Source of the DNA: Prochilodus magdalenae
Taxonomy: Eukaryota > Chordata > Actinopteri > Characiformes > Prochilodontidae
DNA: 64,000 nucleotides
Reading direction: 5' to 3'
NCBI GenBank assembly: GCA_024036415.1
Contig: JAMWET010006760.1
Span: 1 to 64,000 of the forward strand
In this document: positions 1-12,511 of the stretch, piece by piece
How the letters are laid out: each line of letters begins with the position of its first letter
Position numbering within the stretch: position 1 is the first letter of the stretch
The notes under the pieces: generated by a model
The model's input: only the letters and a program-made list of their open reading frames with translations
Told to the model about the DNA's origin: nothing
The model's database searches: none
Program-made: the position numbers and the translations under genes

Positions 1-850
1 AAAAATCCTTTGCTAATCTTAGAGATTTCAAAGATGCCTTGCACGCAGTCAAGGGCACCCAGTGACAGAGGCAGCAAAAAAAAAAAACATCTTTGACCCT
101 CCACCGATATTTGACTGTAGGTACTTTGGTTTCAGTTCCCTTTGTAAGGCCTCATTCATGTTTTTGGTACAGTAAGAATGGATATGCTTACCCAAAAAGG
201 TAAAGGTCTTGTGTCTCATTCATCCACCAAAGATGGATGAACCAACTTATTAGTCTTACATAGATTTTGGCACATACTCACATAGATTTAGGGCAAACTG
301 GCAGTTCTAGCTTTTTTATGTCACTGGTGGTCCAGCAGTGGGGTTCGTGCTTACAGTGATGGGCCCTGAGCCCTGCGGGACCGCTTGAACTTGATTGGGG
401 CTGCTTATCCACCATCTGGACTATCCTGCGCTGCAACCTTTTATCAATTTTTATCTTCCATCCACGTCCAGGGAGATTAGCTATGCCATGGGTTGTAAAC
501 TTCTTGATTATGTTGTGCACTGTGGACAAAGGGACATCAACATTCAACTTCTCTCCTTTTTTCTGGTTTCAGGTGTGATATTTTATATTGTCCACACCAC
601 TTGCCACAGGGGGGTTAAAACAAGCATCCCATGCTTGAAACAGCTTATTTACCTTATTTACCTTTACTTTTGCTAAACATGTTGTAGATGTTTTGCAAGA
701 AATTACATCAAATTTGATTTTTTTCCTCTCATTTTTTCCTCTTGTATTACACACAAAGGAAATAAACATGTATATAACAAAACACGTATAATTGCAATCA
801 TTTTTAGAAAGAATTTCAGGGGTGCCAACACTTTCAGTCATGACTGTAAG
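1..850 (-). mobile_element. Tc1/mariner-like element, broken, left part cut by window edge
   Basis: On the minus strand, 278-547 encodes a Tc1-type helix-turn-helix start: residues STVHNIIKKF, then a GRG hinge, then KIDKRLQRRIVQMV. This matches the paired-like DNA-binding half of Tc1 transposases. After about 50 residues the reading frame no longer looks like transposase. The rest (1-277) resembles catalytic-domain sequence but has no long open frame. The right end near 815-848 has the 'ggtgccaacactttcagtca' type terminus followed by 'tgactgt', typical of Tc1 inverted repeats in fish. The other terminus is outside the window. It is a dead copy and no intact transposase is encoded. Confidence 0.75.
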
Positions 851-1175
851 TGATGTAAATGCATATTGTTTTGTTTGAAAAATTATTTTTATTAATATAT
901 ACGTATATGTTTTAAAACAGGGAGACTTGCAACAAGATCTTGTGTGAGGCTATGAAGGTGTTCAGGTCATGCAATTCTAATGTCACCACTTCTTAGGATT
1001 TTCATGTAGTGGTTTAAGTAAGAGACAGAGAGAAAACTAAACCAGCAGTAAACAACAATCATACTAAAACATTCCCACACCAATAAAAGTTCTTCTTAGA
1101 CCTGGACATCCAAGCCGTGGCATTGTTCGAATGTTGAAAACACTGATGTTGAAACAATGCAAAAAATGAAGAACA
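851..1175. other. Intergenic, nothing recognised
   Basis: AT-rich sequence with no coding signature, RNA gene or clear repeat end. Confidence 0.5.
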
Positions 1176-1177
1176 GA

Positions 1178-1505
1178 TCATATCATATCAATTCATTTAT
1201 CATACCAAACCATACCATTACCATATCATAATCATATCATAATTCATGATCAGTTGTTAGTCATATCATTATCAGGATCATTCTCATATCATATCATATC
1301 CTATCATATCATCCCAAACCTACTACAATCCTATCATATCAAATCATATCATATCATATCATAATCATATCTCATATCATATCAATCAATCATAATCATA
1401 CCAACCATACAATATCATACATATCATATTCATAGCAGAGCATATATCTCATATCATACCAAACCATACCATCTCAGAATATATCATATCATACATACAT
1501 ATCAC
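1178..1505. repeat. Imperfect CATAT pentanucleotide satellite
   Basis: Repeated 'catat' and 'catatcatat' units with interruptions (for example 'aatcat', 'accaaaccat') run for about 330 bp. The array is old: the purest runs are near 1285-1310 and 1335-1385, and the edges are degenerate. Confidence 0.85.
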
Positions 1506-1510
1506 GATCC

Positions 1511-4500
1511 AAAGTGTACGGAGTCCAACCAAATTAGTTTTTAGCGAGGCAGTCTATATTGACCTTCACGAAACCAACGGACACAAAGCTTCGTATCATA
1601 TTCTTTTTTTCACAAATATCCTTTACAATGTGAAGTGTAGATGGTGGGTTAAGTCTCATCAGGGTGTTCTAGTAGAATTTGATTGGATGAGGAACTGCTG
1701 ATTTGGATGAGGATCTCTTCCTACCTGTGTAAAGAAGGAATATATTGTAGGTGTGTGGTGTCCAAAATATTTTTCCTTTAGAAATCCTCAACCGTGTCAT
1801 TCTTAATCTGGAAACGGACATCTGACCACCCCCAAGAACTCTTCATACATTGACTAATGGAATATCCAGAATGAATGGACTAGGTGAAGCTTGTATGATT
1901 GCCTGTTATATGCACTTTAGATGCCGATGTCACTTTTAAGTGTCGCTGTGATGCTAATATGACCTTTTATTTGTATTTAATCCCAGGTGGGAGTGTGGTG
2001 GAGGTTGGAAGGTGGGGGTTCTCTTTTGCTTTTTTTCTTTAAATGAATCAGAAGAACAAAAAAGGACTCTAAAAGGACATAAATCTTAAATGTGAACTCT
2101 GTTCCAATCTGACAATGGAAAAGATTTCTACTAAAAAAAAAACATGAAAGAAACGGAGATGGCTAACATCTAACACACTGATCAACAATCCTCTACGCAT
2201 GTTTTAACGTCACCCCATGCTATACAGATACACGTACAAGAGACAGAGAAGCTGGTTTAGTTAGCCCTATAATTAAAGACTGTTTCCTGACGTGGTTTCT
2301 TGGATAAAGTTGATTGGTAAGGTGCTTTGTAACTGGATATGCCTGTTCCTAAGTACATTTCCTATAAGATGAGACCCCAAAGGCTGTTTCTGATTCTTTG
2401 TCCCACCCCTCGGGTTGTGTTTTTTCTGTCTCTTTATGGTCGGTAAAACTTAGACAACCAATGCATGCCACGTACACCACATAGGGGCGATTGGGGTTAC
2501 ATTCACAAAACGTGTAACCAAACGAGCCATTAGGAAACAATTTGTTTTCAAAGGGCCTTAAAGGATGTGAAACAGAAACCTTTAAGCCTTACAACATAAA
2601 TGACATAGTTTACCTTTCAGGTATGGAATGATATATGATAACTGCTGACAGGTAAGAAAATCTTACAATCTAGACATTTTAAAAGAGGTAAGTTGTCAAC
2701 TTACAGTGGAGATGCGGACAGCACTCTGAATGCCTGTCTGCTCTTTCTGCCAGTGGTTTGCTTCTGTCGGACACTGGTTCAACAGGCAACAGGAATGCCC
2801 TGGGAGAAAATCAGCTTCATGTTCAAGCATCTTTTCTACACTGAGCAAGAAGATGAGGCTTCACAAGATGCCTGACAGCACAGTAACACACGTTACCAGC
2901 CAGCTTGATCAGAGATAGACTGCACATAGAAATAGAAGGGAGGAGAAACACCGGGTTCAGTTAAGTTAGAACAAGAAAACCTTCATTACTAACATAGTCT
3001 GCTGGCAATAAAAATATAAAAATGTCCAGGACAAACAAGCCTCTCTCAGAAATATACGGCTCAAGGACGACACACGTGGAAAACCACAAATCCTGAAATC
3101 AAACCAAACCCCAAAAGCAGGCCCAGTGGATACAGAGGAAGAGAAAAAAAAAAAGGACAGGGGCTGAGGAAATAAGAGAGAGGGAGAGTATTAAAGGAAA
3201 AGGAACCATTACATTCTCTTTCCTCTGTGACTGATCAAGGTGTCGGCACCTTGCTCAAGCCCACACTGCCCCCACAGGCCAGACATGGCAGGGGGCCAAA
3301 AAAACATCGAAACCAAAACAACAACCAATAACAACCAAGGGTTAGTTCATTGCCAAGGCTGTAGTCATATTTCTTTATACTTAAGAATAGAAAAAGAAGG
3401 AATGCTTGATTCAACCCACTCAGAAAAAGACTCTAGGCTCTTTGCACCTTTATTAACAATCGCTGCTGTCTGCGCAAACACCTTGTCATTTTTCAGTTTT
3501 GGCTGTAACTTGTGAAGGCATGTTGCACATTGTGCATAAATTTCAGAATTAATGGGTCAACAGAACCGGCCCCAAATCTTCAGAAACATGTCCACTTAAA
3601 ATTTCCTTGGGGAACCAAAAATAGTCCTTCTATGGCCTGTTTGTACCACATGACAAAATGGAGTGTTTACAACAATTTACTTTTGCTGTCAGAACAGAAG
3701 ATCAGTGTCACAGGCATCTGTTAGTGTAGACCAGTCTTGATGGATTAGCTGAGTTTTGCATAAACATCCTTATCCTCTTAGCTACTACATGAAGCAGGTC
3801 TGAATTTGCACAACAGTAAACCCAGACATTGATTTGTTTTTATTGCTACAGCTTATAAGCAGTAATAGTCAGGCTTATCATAATAACTATCCAAATATTA
3901 ATCAGTGGATCACAGTTCACCAACAAATACTGTCTGATAATTCTAGAATAAGTGCTGCTCCAGGAGTGGCTGGAAATGAAATTAACCACCACAAACTGAC
4001 GGACAGTACAGCAACATTCATTCATCATCTTTCCCATACCTGAGATCACTGACCTACAGTATTAGACAACATAATATTGAGATGACTCCTCACTGGCTCT
4101 CAATGCTACAGTCTCTTGGTACAGTAGAAGGAACCTGTCACATCTGTGCTGGTCTTGGACAGAGTGTTAACTCATATGGAGCCACAGTGCTGCTGTTCTG
4201 CTACATCAACTTGGAGAGCTGAGTATTGAGCAGCAGCTCCCTCCTGGGGATAGAGAGGGGTATTACATGCATCCAGAAGTCATGCCTTCATTCTCAGTTT
4301 ATAAAAGAGCAGAGAAAGAAACTGAGGGATCAGAAAAAGAAAAATCACTTTTGGGTCCATTAAGAATGTTCAGTGGATGAAAGGTTGAAATAAGAGGAGC
4401 GTGGTTTTAAAGATTTTAGAGGACCTGCACTGATTAAAGATTATTAGAACCATACAATCTCAGGCCAGGATCCATCTAGAAACCTTCTTTTATAGAATAT

Positions 4501-7500
4501 AGAATATATGTATGACTCCATTAGTGCAAGAATTATGAGTTATGCAAGTACGAGAGTACAAAGAAAATCATACCACAGAGCTTCCTCCACACTGGCCTGC
4601 AGCCAACAGTACAGTGAGTTAGGTTAGGCAGGAGGGCAGTGGCTTAGAGGACTTCATATATCTGAATTGTGACCCATAAAGAAGGCTATGTGATGTTGTC
4701 CTCTAGCAGCTTAGTCGCCACTAATAGAGTCAGGCTTGGCTGATTTTGATCAATAGACTGGACCTGCAGTAGATCAAACATCTCATATTGTGTTTGATTT
4801 GTCCATCAGAATGAGCTACTGCTATCTCTGTAACCACTTTTACCGTTTGCTGACTTAGTGTCTTTTTTAGGACACAAGGTAACCCAGGGATTAAAAGCAG
4901 GCCTGGCATTACAAAACCTGGCTCTGTACTACCAGGTGATTTGTGGTGTATATAGGCAGACAGTCCACTTGAACGGAGCAATCCATCCAGTATATAGTCT
5001 TTTTTACTGCAACACCATCTCAGGGAATCAATAATGATTCTAGAGGCCTTTCTTGTGAAGTTTACACATTCCGGTGAAAGAGGCAGACATTAATTCCAAC
5101 AGTAGCACAGAGTCTAAATCATCCGCTCTGAGCAGCAGCAGACCTGCAGACAGGACATTCACTTAAGACACAGCGGCACTGGACATAAGCACACCTAATA
5201 GCCCCTCATGTCCATTAAGCATTTTGTGGAAAATAAGGAGTCTGCCCAGTAAACTACTCAGTCCTCTATCTCTCAAAGACAGAAACACTGCTCATACAAG
5301 CACTCTTTGAAGCTACTGTACTCAGGATCACATAAAGGATGGCAGACACTGTGCTCAGCAACTGCTGTCTGGTCTACCAGTAATATATACTCATTACATC
5401 ATCCTTACCATCCTACACTGTCTGAAGACGCCACTTTCAAAACATAATACATTTCATAAACAACGGGAGGCTTCTTCCTGTTTCCCTGTCCTACACGTAT
5501 ATAATGGGAGTTCTTCATGGGTTCTTTAATGGTTATATAGAATGAGAACCTTAAAGACGCATGTGAATGCTGAAATAATTCTTCTCTTTGATGGAGGGCC
5601 TTATTAAACATGGTTCGCTACATCAGCAAACTGGGTTATTGCCACTGCTGTTGTTAGCAGGGCTGAGGTTAGATGGAATGTAGTTATGTTGTGCACCGAC
5701 ATTTGGAAATCATTTGGGAGTATCAACCCACAAACTGTGAAATAAGAAAACCCCATCAGTTTTTTGTCAGCTGCCCAGATCAGTGAATGGGATTCAACAA
5801 GCTGTGCAGATTTGGCTCCCCTTTCTACAACATGTGGGGACTCCACCCGTGTTCTAATAGCTTCACCCACAGCTTTAGAGCTACTTCTGAGCGTCTGAGC
5901 TGCTGGCTCTATGTAGAAGATAAAAGATAATCATGAAAACTGCATAGGTAACAAGGACTTTCCATTGTAATGTCGCAGCGAAAACCAGCACAAACCTGTT
6001 TGTGTCTGCGACCCATTCTGAGTCCGACACCAAACTAAAGTCACATTCGTTCACATCTTCCCATAAGACCTTAAATAGTGCATCATTTTGTTTATTATGT
6101 ATTCAGTCATTCATGGAGTTGCACCAGTACGAGAATATGTAGACAATGCTGATCTCTGATTGTTTTCATGTGCATATTTACTGAATACCAAAACATATCT
6201 AAGCATATGGATTGCCACTATATCTAAATGGATTAGCATTATGGAGAAACAGAATATTTATCATTGTAAGATCATAAATGCACTGAAAGGAATGCCGATA
6301 GTATTCAGAGAAGCAGCTCAGCGTCACCTGAACCTGCAGTACATCATGCAGGATTCAGATATAAGTTCGTCCATTCATATCGTGCCTTTTGAATGCCCAG
6401 GGAGAATCTTTCACCAGCTAATTTGTGTGTTGTTAAGAGAAAGACAAATTATTATTGAAAGTTCCTGTAAAGTGCATGTAAATATGTAGAGAGATATAAA
6501 GTGTGATAGCCCTATGAATTAACTTGATTCACATCATAAGCTGGTAAGCCTCAAGTGAGTAAATGGAAGGTAGGTCACTATGCAGGCTCACTGCAGGTCT
6601 CAGGGAATAGAGAGCAACACTTTGGTCTAGCCAGGAGGTGTATTGTTTACCTTCTGGTGCCTCAGGCTACTGCCACCACATTTAACAGGAACAGGAACAT
6701 TTAAAAAAGAGGCTGGCAAATAAGAAGCTGACTCCAGTCTTCGGTGTCAGGCTGTTACCTGGGTTACGACAACGCAGCACTCGCAGCACATGATCAGCAA
6801 CAGGCACAGTTACTGAACAAAGCTGCTACATCCTCCCATGCGGTTTGAATATTCTCACACAGTGCCTGCAGATTATGTGCTAGAGGTGGAGGTGGCATGA
6901 CACCAGGCCTTCTGGGCAAGTGACAACAAACCGTTCATCTTGGCGCTGACCACGGTGCCTCCACACACAGATTAGGTTTTTGTCCCCACCAGACAAAAGT
7001 GGGACACAATACTGAAGATGACCCACTGCCATTCTGAGTTACTCAATGAGAGTCTGGCACAGCACCATTGGAGTCTTTGGGAACACTGGGGGTGGTGTTA
7101 AGGACAGTTGCTGTAACAGTTTGCACGATTGTAGCTGTGTGCAGCAGTCTACCAATGATGCTGGCATGAACAGGATGACTCATGGATGCCTTCACTGCTT
7201 GCCAAATAGTAGCAATCATGGCTGATGAGTCACAATCTGTCGGTTCTCTTTCTCCATGGTTCATTTAGGTCTGCCAAATGTTGAGATTTAATGACGCTGG
7301 TGTGTGCCTTCTTCCATCCACATCTATACTTCGAAATGACCATTCCACTTTGTGGTGGCCTATAATGTGACCCCTCTCTAACTCTCCCAACTTCGTGAAT
7401 TGCTTTCCAACTCTTTTCTGAGACATCATTTGCATGTGTCACAATGTCAAACCTACCCTCCAAGTTTCATTCCTGCTGGTTCACTCCTTCTGGGTGCAGC

Positions 7501-7600
7501 TTTTTCTTGATGGGTGTGTATTCATTTGGTGATTTTAGGTACACATGTAAACCAAACTTTTACCATGGCATAATTCCACTAGTCTACTCAAGCACTTGAA
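1511..7600. other. Long intergenic stretch, no gene recognised
   Basis: Short open frames occur on both strands (for example 5604-5870 minus and 6160-6489 plus), but none shows a known motif, and none is bounded by convincing splice sites that join to a neighbour. Base composition is AT-rich. A non-coding RNA cannot be excluded from sequence alone. Confidence 0.5.
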
Positions 7601-7634
7601 TAAGGGCTTTATGTACTGCCATCACCTAGGTCAG

Positions 7635-7855
7635 AAGGTCAGAACATTTTGTATAGAGCCTGAACATGGTTGTCTACTAATACCAGTGTCCATATCAGTG
7701 TCACTGCTACCACTATGCCTTGTGACTGATGTATACGGTACAGGGATCCAACCACATTCCTGAAGATGTACATCTGTACAGAGCTCAGCTCCAACACACC
7801 TGATACAATCAGTGTGTACCAAAGGCCTTTTTGAACTGGAACAGGTGTGTTAGCT
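7635..7855. repeat. Diverged fold-back repeat fragment (same family as 57285-57876)
   Basis: It carries the family's internal words: 'accagtgtccatatcagtgt' followed by 'cactgctac', and a nearby 'aggtgtgttagctgagg'. It is shorter and more diverged than the other copies, and its ends are not clear. Confidence 0.4.
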
Positions 7856-8325
7856 GAGGACTGTCACCACCCAGGTGCAGAGCTGGGCTGCAGGACTGAT
7901 TTTGGGGCTGGTAACCACATAAATGTACTTGACACTTTAAATGTTATTGGTTGAAGTAGCTTTATGGCCCGGTGACATGGATTATGCTTAGTCTAGAACT
8001 AAACAGTATGGTCAGTTGTGACTTTTTATTAGTCTGATCGAGGTGAACACTGGCTCTTAGCAATTCAAAGGGCACTCTTAATATGTCAGTCCTGCTGGCA
8101 AATAATAACAGTGCAGACAATATCGTCATGATTCAGTTTAGAAAACAGCTGTAGCTGGTAAAAAAAAAAAAAATTAATGCCAAAGACAACCATGTAAATT
8201 ATCCATTTCCATCAACACAACGTGTTCCTGACAGGCCTAGGATTTGATTTTTCAACGATAAATATTAAAATAATATAGGAGTAAAATATATAAATACAAT
8301 AATAAAATATAGAATGCACATACAT

Positions 8326-8327
<2 letters not shown>

Positions 8328-8412
<85 letters not shown>

Positions 8413-8448
8413 ATTACATACACACATAATATATATATACATACACAC

Positions 8449-8524
<76 letters not shown>

Positions 8525-8548
8525 CATACACACATACTATATATATAC

Positions 8549-8592
<44 letters not shown>

Positions 8593-8628
8593 TACATACA
8601 CACATAATATATATATATACACATACAC

Positions 8629-8710
<82 letters not shown>

Positions 8711-8775
8711 ATGTGTGTATGTATATACATATATACATATACATACACATACATACATATATATATATATATAAA
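8328..8775. repeat. Compound (TA)n / TACACA / poly-T microsatellite block
   Basis: Four long TA tracts (about 8332-8396, 8450-8522, 8568-8592 and 8632-8708) are separated by 'tacatacacacataat' type spacers and one T run (8396-8412). The block is almost perfectly self-complementary over its length, so it can fold or extrude. The long open frames here are products of the repeat and are not genes. Confidence 0.9.
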
Positions 8776-8799
8776 TAACCATCAAATAGTAGATTTTAA

Positions 8800-9187
8800 G
8801 TGGGTGGTGGATCATTTCCAGCACTGTAGTGACACTGACATGGTGGTGGTGTGTTGGACTGAGAACCCTCCACCAACCAACACTATCTACCTAACTGTTT
8901 CCTGTGAGCAGCGTCCTGCGACATTTTGCCCCGAACATTTTAGAGTGTTCCCTGCTCCCAGAACCTCTCATCCAACTAATCAGGTAAGTTACCTGCGATG
9001 GATGTGAAGGAACACACACATGTGCAGGGCAGGGGTCATGCCAAGGCCACAGCTCAGAACCTGTGTACTAGAGGATGACTAAGAGTGCCCTCATACAGTG
9101 GACAGTGAGTGGACACACAACTTACACTAACGCACCACGACCCAGTCAGTGTCACTACAGCGCTGAGAATGACCCACCACCCACATA
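8800..9187. mobile_element. Fold-back (long inverted repeat) non-autonomous element
   Basis: The left arm starting at 8801 (tgggtggtggatcattt, then cagcactgtagtgacactga) is the imperfect reverse complement of the right arm ending near 9187 (tcagtgtcactacagcgctg, then agaatgacccaccaccca). The centre has no coding potential. Related copies occur at 14147-14512 and 57285-57876, so this is a dispersed family. Confidence 0.7.
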
Positions 9188-9361
9188 ATACCTGCTCTGT
9201 GCCCCCCATCCTCAAGTCATGTCATCAGAAAGGGGGTCCTAGTGTGTAAACAGGCACTCTATTCTGGGGAACACTGTGGCACCACTGTAGGAGGCGGGCT
9301 GGCGAGATTACAGTAGATGCAGTAATGATCATGTTTGTTGACACTGTGCTCAGAGTGGCTC

Positions 9362-9367
9362 TTTATT
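9362..9367 (-). terminator. Polyadenylation signal of gdpgp1
   Basis: AATAAA on the minus strand, about 65 bases past the gdpgp1 stop. The spacing and orientation fit a short 3' UTR. Confidence 0.65.
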
Positions 9368-9432
9368 GTGAGTGGTTTGTTTTTTAATCTTCATTAACAG
9401 CCATTTAACTCACCACAGAACTAAAAAACTCT

Positions 9433-10524
9433 CTATAGCTTTCCAACAACGTGTTCCTCTAGTTCCCTGAGCTCTCGGTCTGTGAGGACGTATTTCTGAA
9501 CGATGGCCTTCACTCCGTCCTCATCGATGCTGCTGAAGTCCTCCTCGTTTTTGAAGGGCAGGTGTCCGGCTAGTTCACACAAGGCCACGTTGAAGGCCGA
9601 TTCTTCTTTCGCTCCGAAACAGGAGATTCTGGGCCATATACAAATCCGAACCCCTCGTCTGAGGGCTGAGGGTCTCGCCTCGCTGCTGGGTGGGCAGCCT
9701 CGGCTCATGAACACGTTGTGTGCGATGTTTCTGTCGACAAGAACATCTGTGAGTCTACACACGGCCGCCGCGGTCAGCCCCGGGTCTTCCCCCTCAGTGT
9801 AGAACATGAAGCCCTGGGGAAAACACGTGAGCCGGTACAGGCTCTTCTCCGGGGCGAGGGGCTCGACGGGGGCCCACTCGACCCTCAGCGCGTACTTTAG
9901 GTAATATCCGTGAAGGTGTAGGTGATTAACAGAGGCGAAGGCGCCCAGGCTGTTGAAGCCGACCCGGTAGCCCGGATCAGCGCTGAGGAGCACCGACTCG
10001 ATGCCGAATTGGACCGCCTGCGGCGTTAAGATCTGCGGATGGCAGCGCGCTGGCTCAGGCACCAGCAGGCTGTGTCCAAACTCCAGCGGGCTCACGTTTA
10101 TGACCACCACGCAGGAGCCGCCGGTGCTTGTGCCGTTCTGCGAGCAGCCCTCAGGGTGGTCCGATTCAGCCTTACACATCTCAAACAGAACCTCCTCCGG
10201 CCTTATCCTGTTGAAGTTGAACTGTTTAGGGTCGAAGTCCTGTCGGATGCTCAGGATCTCTTGAGGTTTCCGCCTCTCGATGCCTCTCTGGATGTTGAGC
10301 TGGGCGACGTACCCCGCCTCGCCGGGCAGGACCCTGGTCTCCAGTTCTCCTAGGTGGTATCTGAAAAGCCCGCTGCTCATCTTTTCCGTCCAACCGGTTC
10401 TCAGACTTGTGTCATACTCGGAGAGTGCCGGGCAGGGAGTGCCATCAGTCCGGCACACATCACGCACGAAGTCCTGGTTGGTATAAGTGAAAATGTGATG
10501 GTGACCGTCCATGGTTGAAAACAC
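9433..10524 (-). CDS. gdpgp1: GDP-D-glucose phosphorylase 1, single exon
   Basis: This cytosolic enzyme of the HIT-like superfamily phosphorolyses GDP-D-glucose to GDP and glucose-1-phosphate. It is thought to clear a wrong nucleotide sugar before it competes with GDP-mannose. The frame is 363 codons with no intron, close to the human protein (about 385 residues). The diagnostic motif is visible in mid-protein: NHLHLHGYYL, the histidine cluster carrying the nucleotidyl-accepting His, related to HLHFQ in plant VTC2. It is preceded by GFNSLGAFASV. Other family blocks are SGLFRYHLGELETR near the N-terminus and the C-terminal FKNEEDFSSIDEDGV. Two in-frame ATGs lie at the start (codons 1 and 5, the second beginning MDGHHHIF); the first is used here but either is possible. 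It is transcribed in the same direction as unc45a, about 2 kb downstream of the unc45a stop. An AATAAA follows closely. GC content is higher than in the flanks. I am very sure of the family. Confidence 0.95.
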   Translation of the reverse strand: MFSTMDGHHHIFTYTNQDFVRDVCRTDGTPCPALSEYDTSLRTGWTEKMSSGLFRYHLGELETRVLPGEAGYVAQLNIQRGIERRKPQEILSIRQDFDPKQFNFNRIRPEEVLFEMCKAESDHPEGCSQNGTSTGGSCVVVINVSPLEFGHSLLVPEPARCHPQILTPQAVQFGIESVLLSADPGYRVGFNSLGAFASVNHLHLHGYYLKYALRVEWAPVEPLAPEKSLYRLTCFPQGFMFYTEGEDPGLTAAAVCRLTDVLVDRNIAHNVFMSRGCPPSSEARPSALRRGVRICIWPRISCFGAKEESAFNVALCELAGHLPFKNEEDFSSIDEDGVKAIVQKYVLTDRELRELEEHVVGKL

Positions 10525-10800
10525 AACTCACTCAGGGTGAGTGATAAGCCATATCGAGCCGATTTCTGATGGACACATCTGTTGTTAAACCGAGAAGCTA
10601 CATCAGTCTTGCTTTCCTCGTGCTTTCATTTAGACGTCGGTGACACGTCACGCCCTTTCGTGCCTCTGATTGGTCAGAGCAAAGCCGGCGCGTCACATGA
10701 CTTCACGCTCCAATAAGCGTGCTAGTGTTCTAACTAGGGCGCTTGGCTGGTGACCGCCAGTCTTCTGAACCTTTATTAAACAGCATCAAGTACACTTGAC
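10525..10800 (-). promoter_or_regulatory. Putative gdpgp1 promoter with CCAAT boxes and E-box
   Basis: Just upstream of gdpgp1 the sequence becomes CpG-rich. It holds an ATTGG (inverted CCAAT) in 'ctgattggtcagagc' near 10667, a second CAAT at about 10712, and the E-box-like palindrome GTCACATGAC at 10692-10701. No TATA box is evident, as expected for a housekeeping promoter. Inferred from position and motifs. Confidence 0.5.
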
Positions 10801-11137
10801 TTGCATACTCGGGAGACTGGAGAAATGTCATGTGCAACAGCGCACATCCAAATAGACCATCGTTACAGAACTGTATTAAATATTACTCAGGAAACCGAAA
10901 AAAACACACACATCTGTTAGGCAAACCTCAAATTTACCGAGTTTCTATGATCAGTGTGTCCTTTATACGCCAGAGGTATTTCAGAAACCTGCGATTCATT
11001 ATCCCCCGTGTAGTAACGAGAAAGAAAAGGATGCGTTTCCAGTGCGTTCAGACCCATAGCAGTGCAAACCGTACACATGCCCCAGGGCTAGTGCTCTGAC
11101 ATGGACTAGCGAGTGTTCAATTTGGGCACAGCCCATA

Positions 11138-11178
11138 TGTCTCTGATTGGTCAGAATAAACCCGGTTTGTCACATGAC
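11138..11178. promoter_or_regulatory. Second copy of the CCAAT + E-box module
   Basis: These 41 bases match 10661-10701 with about 7 mismatches. The copy keeps 'ctctgattggtcaga' and GTCACATGAC at the same spacing. It could be a duplicated regulatory module or two copies of an unrecognised repeat. Confidence 0.45.
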
Positions 11179-11379
11179 CATCAAGCCAAGAAACCGGGCC
11201 CTGCGCAGTAAGGAGGGCTGTTCAATTCCAGAAGAATCGACTCCGACTCAGATTCGAAGACGAAGTACGAATCATACAAAAGACTTAGTGAGGACTCTGG
11301 GTGGTCCAAATGTAGACCAGCAATGGCATTCAGGTAACAGGATGCAGACCTTATCAAGCCCACCGACCAGCACGTTTGC

Positions 11380-11700
11380 TATCCATGAGTAGGTATGAGT
11401 ACTAAGCTCTATGTCAAGCCCTTTGTGACTTCAAGTGGGTGTGCTGGGAAAAGGGAAAATACTAAAGCTGAGCTCTCCGCCCTCCTGCTGGAGATCAGCT
11501 TTCACCTCCAACCCAGATCTAACACACCTCATCCAGCTGATCAAGGACTTCTCATGACAACAATTAGATGGTGGGGCCGATCAGGGTTAGAGATGAGAAA
11601 TGCAGGAAGGTACATGTCCAGGAACAGGGTTAGTGGTCATGGCACTATTTGCATGGCAGGAGGAGGTACTCCAGGAGCTGGTCTGGGAAACTGGCTTTGT
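11380..11700. repeat. Diverged dispersed repeat with 'aacacacctcatccagctga' core
   Basis: Words such as 'acctccaacccagatctaac' followed by 'acacct', and 'gctgatcaaggacttctcat', resemble a very common fish non-autonomous repeat. Similar cores occur near 27387-27573, 36560-36800 and 46186-46358. The ends of this copy cannot be set. Confidence 0.35.
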
Positions 11701-11748
11701 GGGAAATTAAACGTCTTAAAATTCTGTCTTAGATTTCCACACACTATG

Positions 11749-11754
11749 TTTATT
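11749..11754 (-). terminator. Candidate polyadenylation signal of unc45a
   Basis: AATAAA on the minus strand, about 760 bases past the unc45a stop. It is the first canonical signal I noticed downstream, which would give a 3' UTR of roughly 0.8 kb. Confidence 0.45.
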
Positions 11755-12511
11755 CATCTTTGGATAAACAGTATTTCATCAACAGTATAAAACTGCATCA
11801 AACATGCAGGCTATAAAATGCCTGTAAAGGCACTGAGTGCAAGATTTCACGCCGTGTGCTGAAAACAAAGTGAGGAAAGACACAGTGTGCTACACTATGT
11901 AATTCTTAAAGTTAACTAGGTGCATGGTTCTTTCATGTGTGTAGAAAACACAAAACTTTGAAATTTTTCGACAGTAATTTCTGTATGACTTGAAACAAAA
12001 ATGTGCCACATCATCACAAAGGGTCATTAGCTTTCTTCACACAGTAAACAAAAGGAATGCAGAAGTACAGTGCTTAAAATAAGAGTATTATTATAATTAA
12101 TAACAACAATTAAAAACAAAACAAACCCATGTAAAGGAATGGTAGTGAATTCATTATTTGGTCTCTAAATATGTGAATGTGAAACACGCCACAGCAGAAA
12201 GCGATGCCTAGTTTCAGTGACCCAAAAGCTTCAGAGTATATCTCTGAAAAGCCACAACAGGTGCCTTTTACCACTTACGTTTCTGTTTCATCTTAAATTC
12301 AGAAATAAAACCTGATATTACACAAGAAAGGAGTTTTACAAGGGCGCCCCTCTCTTGTTTGCCCTTTGCATAGCCCTCAACTGTCCATTTTGAAAATCTC
12401 GTCTTCAGCGTGAGGCCGCTTACACTCATCACGTGTCAAATAAAAACAAAACCTGAAAACTGTTGGTTTAAGACATGTAGTGAAATGTGTCTGCAAGGAT
12501 GATCCCTCTGA

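Noticed and set aside
1178..1505. CRISPR-like array
   Set aside because: Short degenerate pentamers without unique spacers, in a vertebrate genome; it is a simple satellite.
6160..6489. A 109-codon plus-strand frame
   Set aside because: Composition fits random AT-rich sequence, with no motif, splice signal or poly(A) context.
7043..7264. A 73-codon minus-strand frame that looks mildly protein-like (AMIATIWQAVKASMSH...)
   Set aside because: No family is recognised, there are no splice sites or neighbouring exons, and it lies among repeats. It may be a worn repeat protein, which I cannot support.
8212..8824. Tyr/Ile-rich frames on both strands
   Set aside because: These are translations of TA and CA microsatellites.
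9503..10353. Open frames on the plus strand opposite gdpgp1
   Set aside because: They are antisense shadows of a GC-rich real coding exon, and none shows a known motif.
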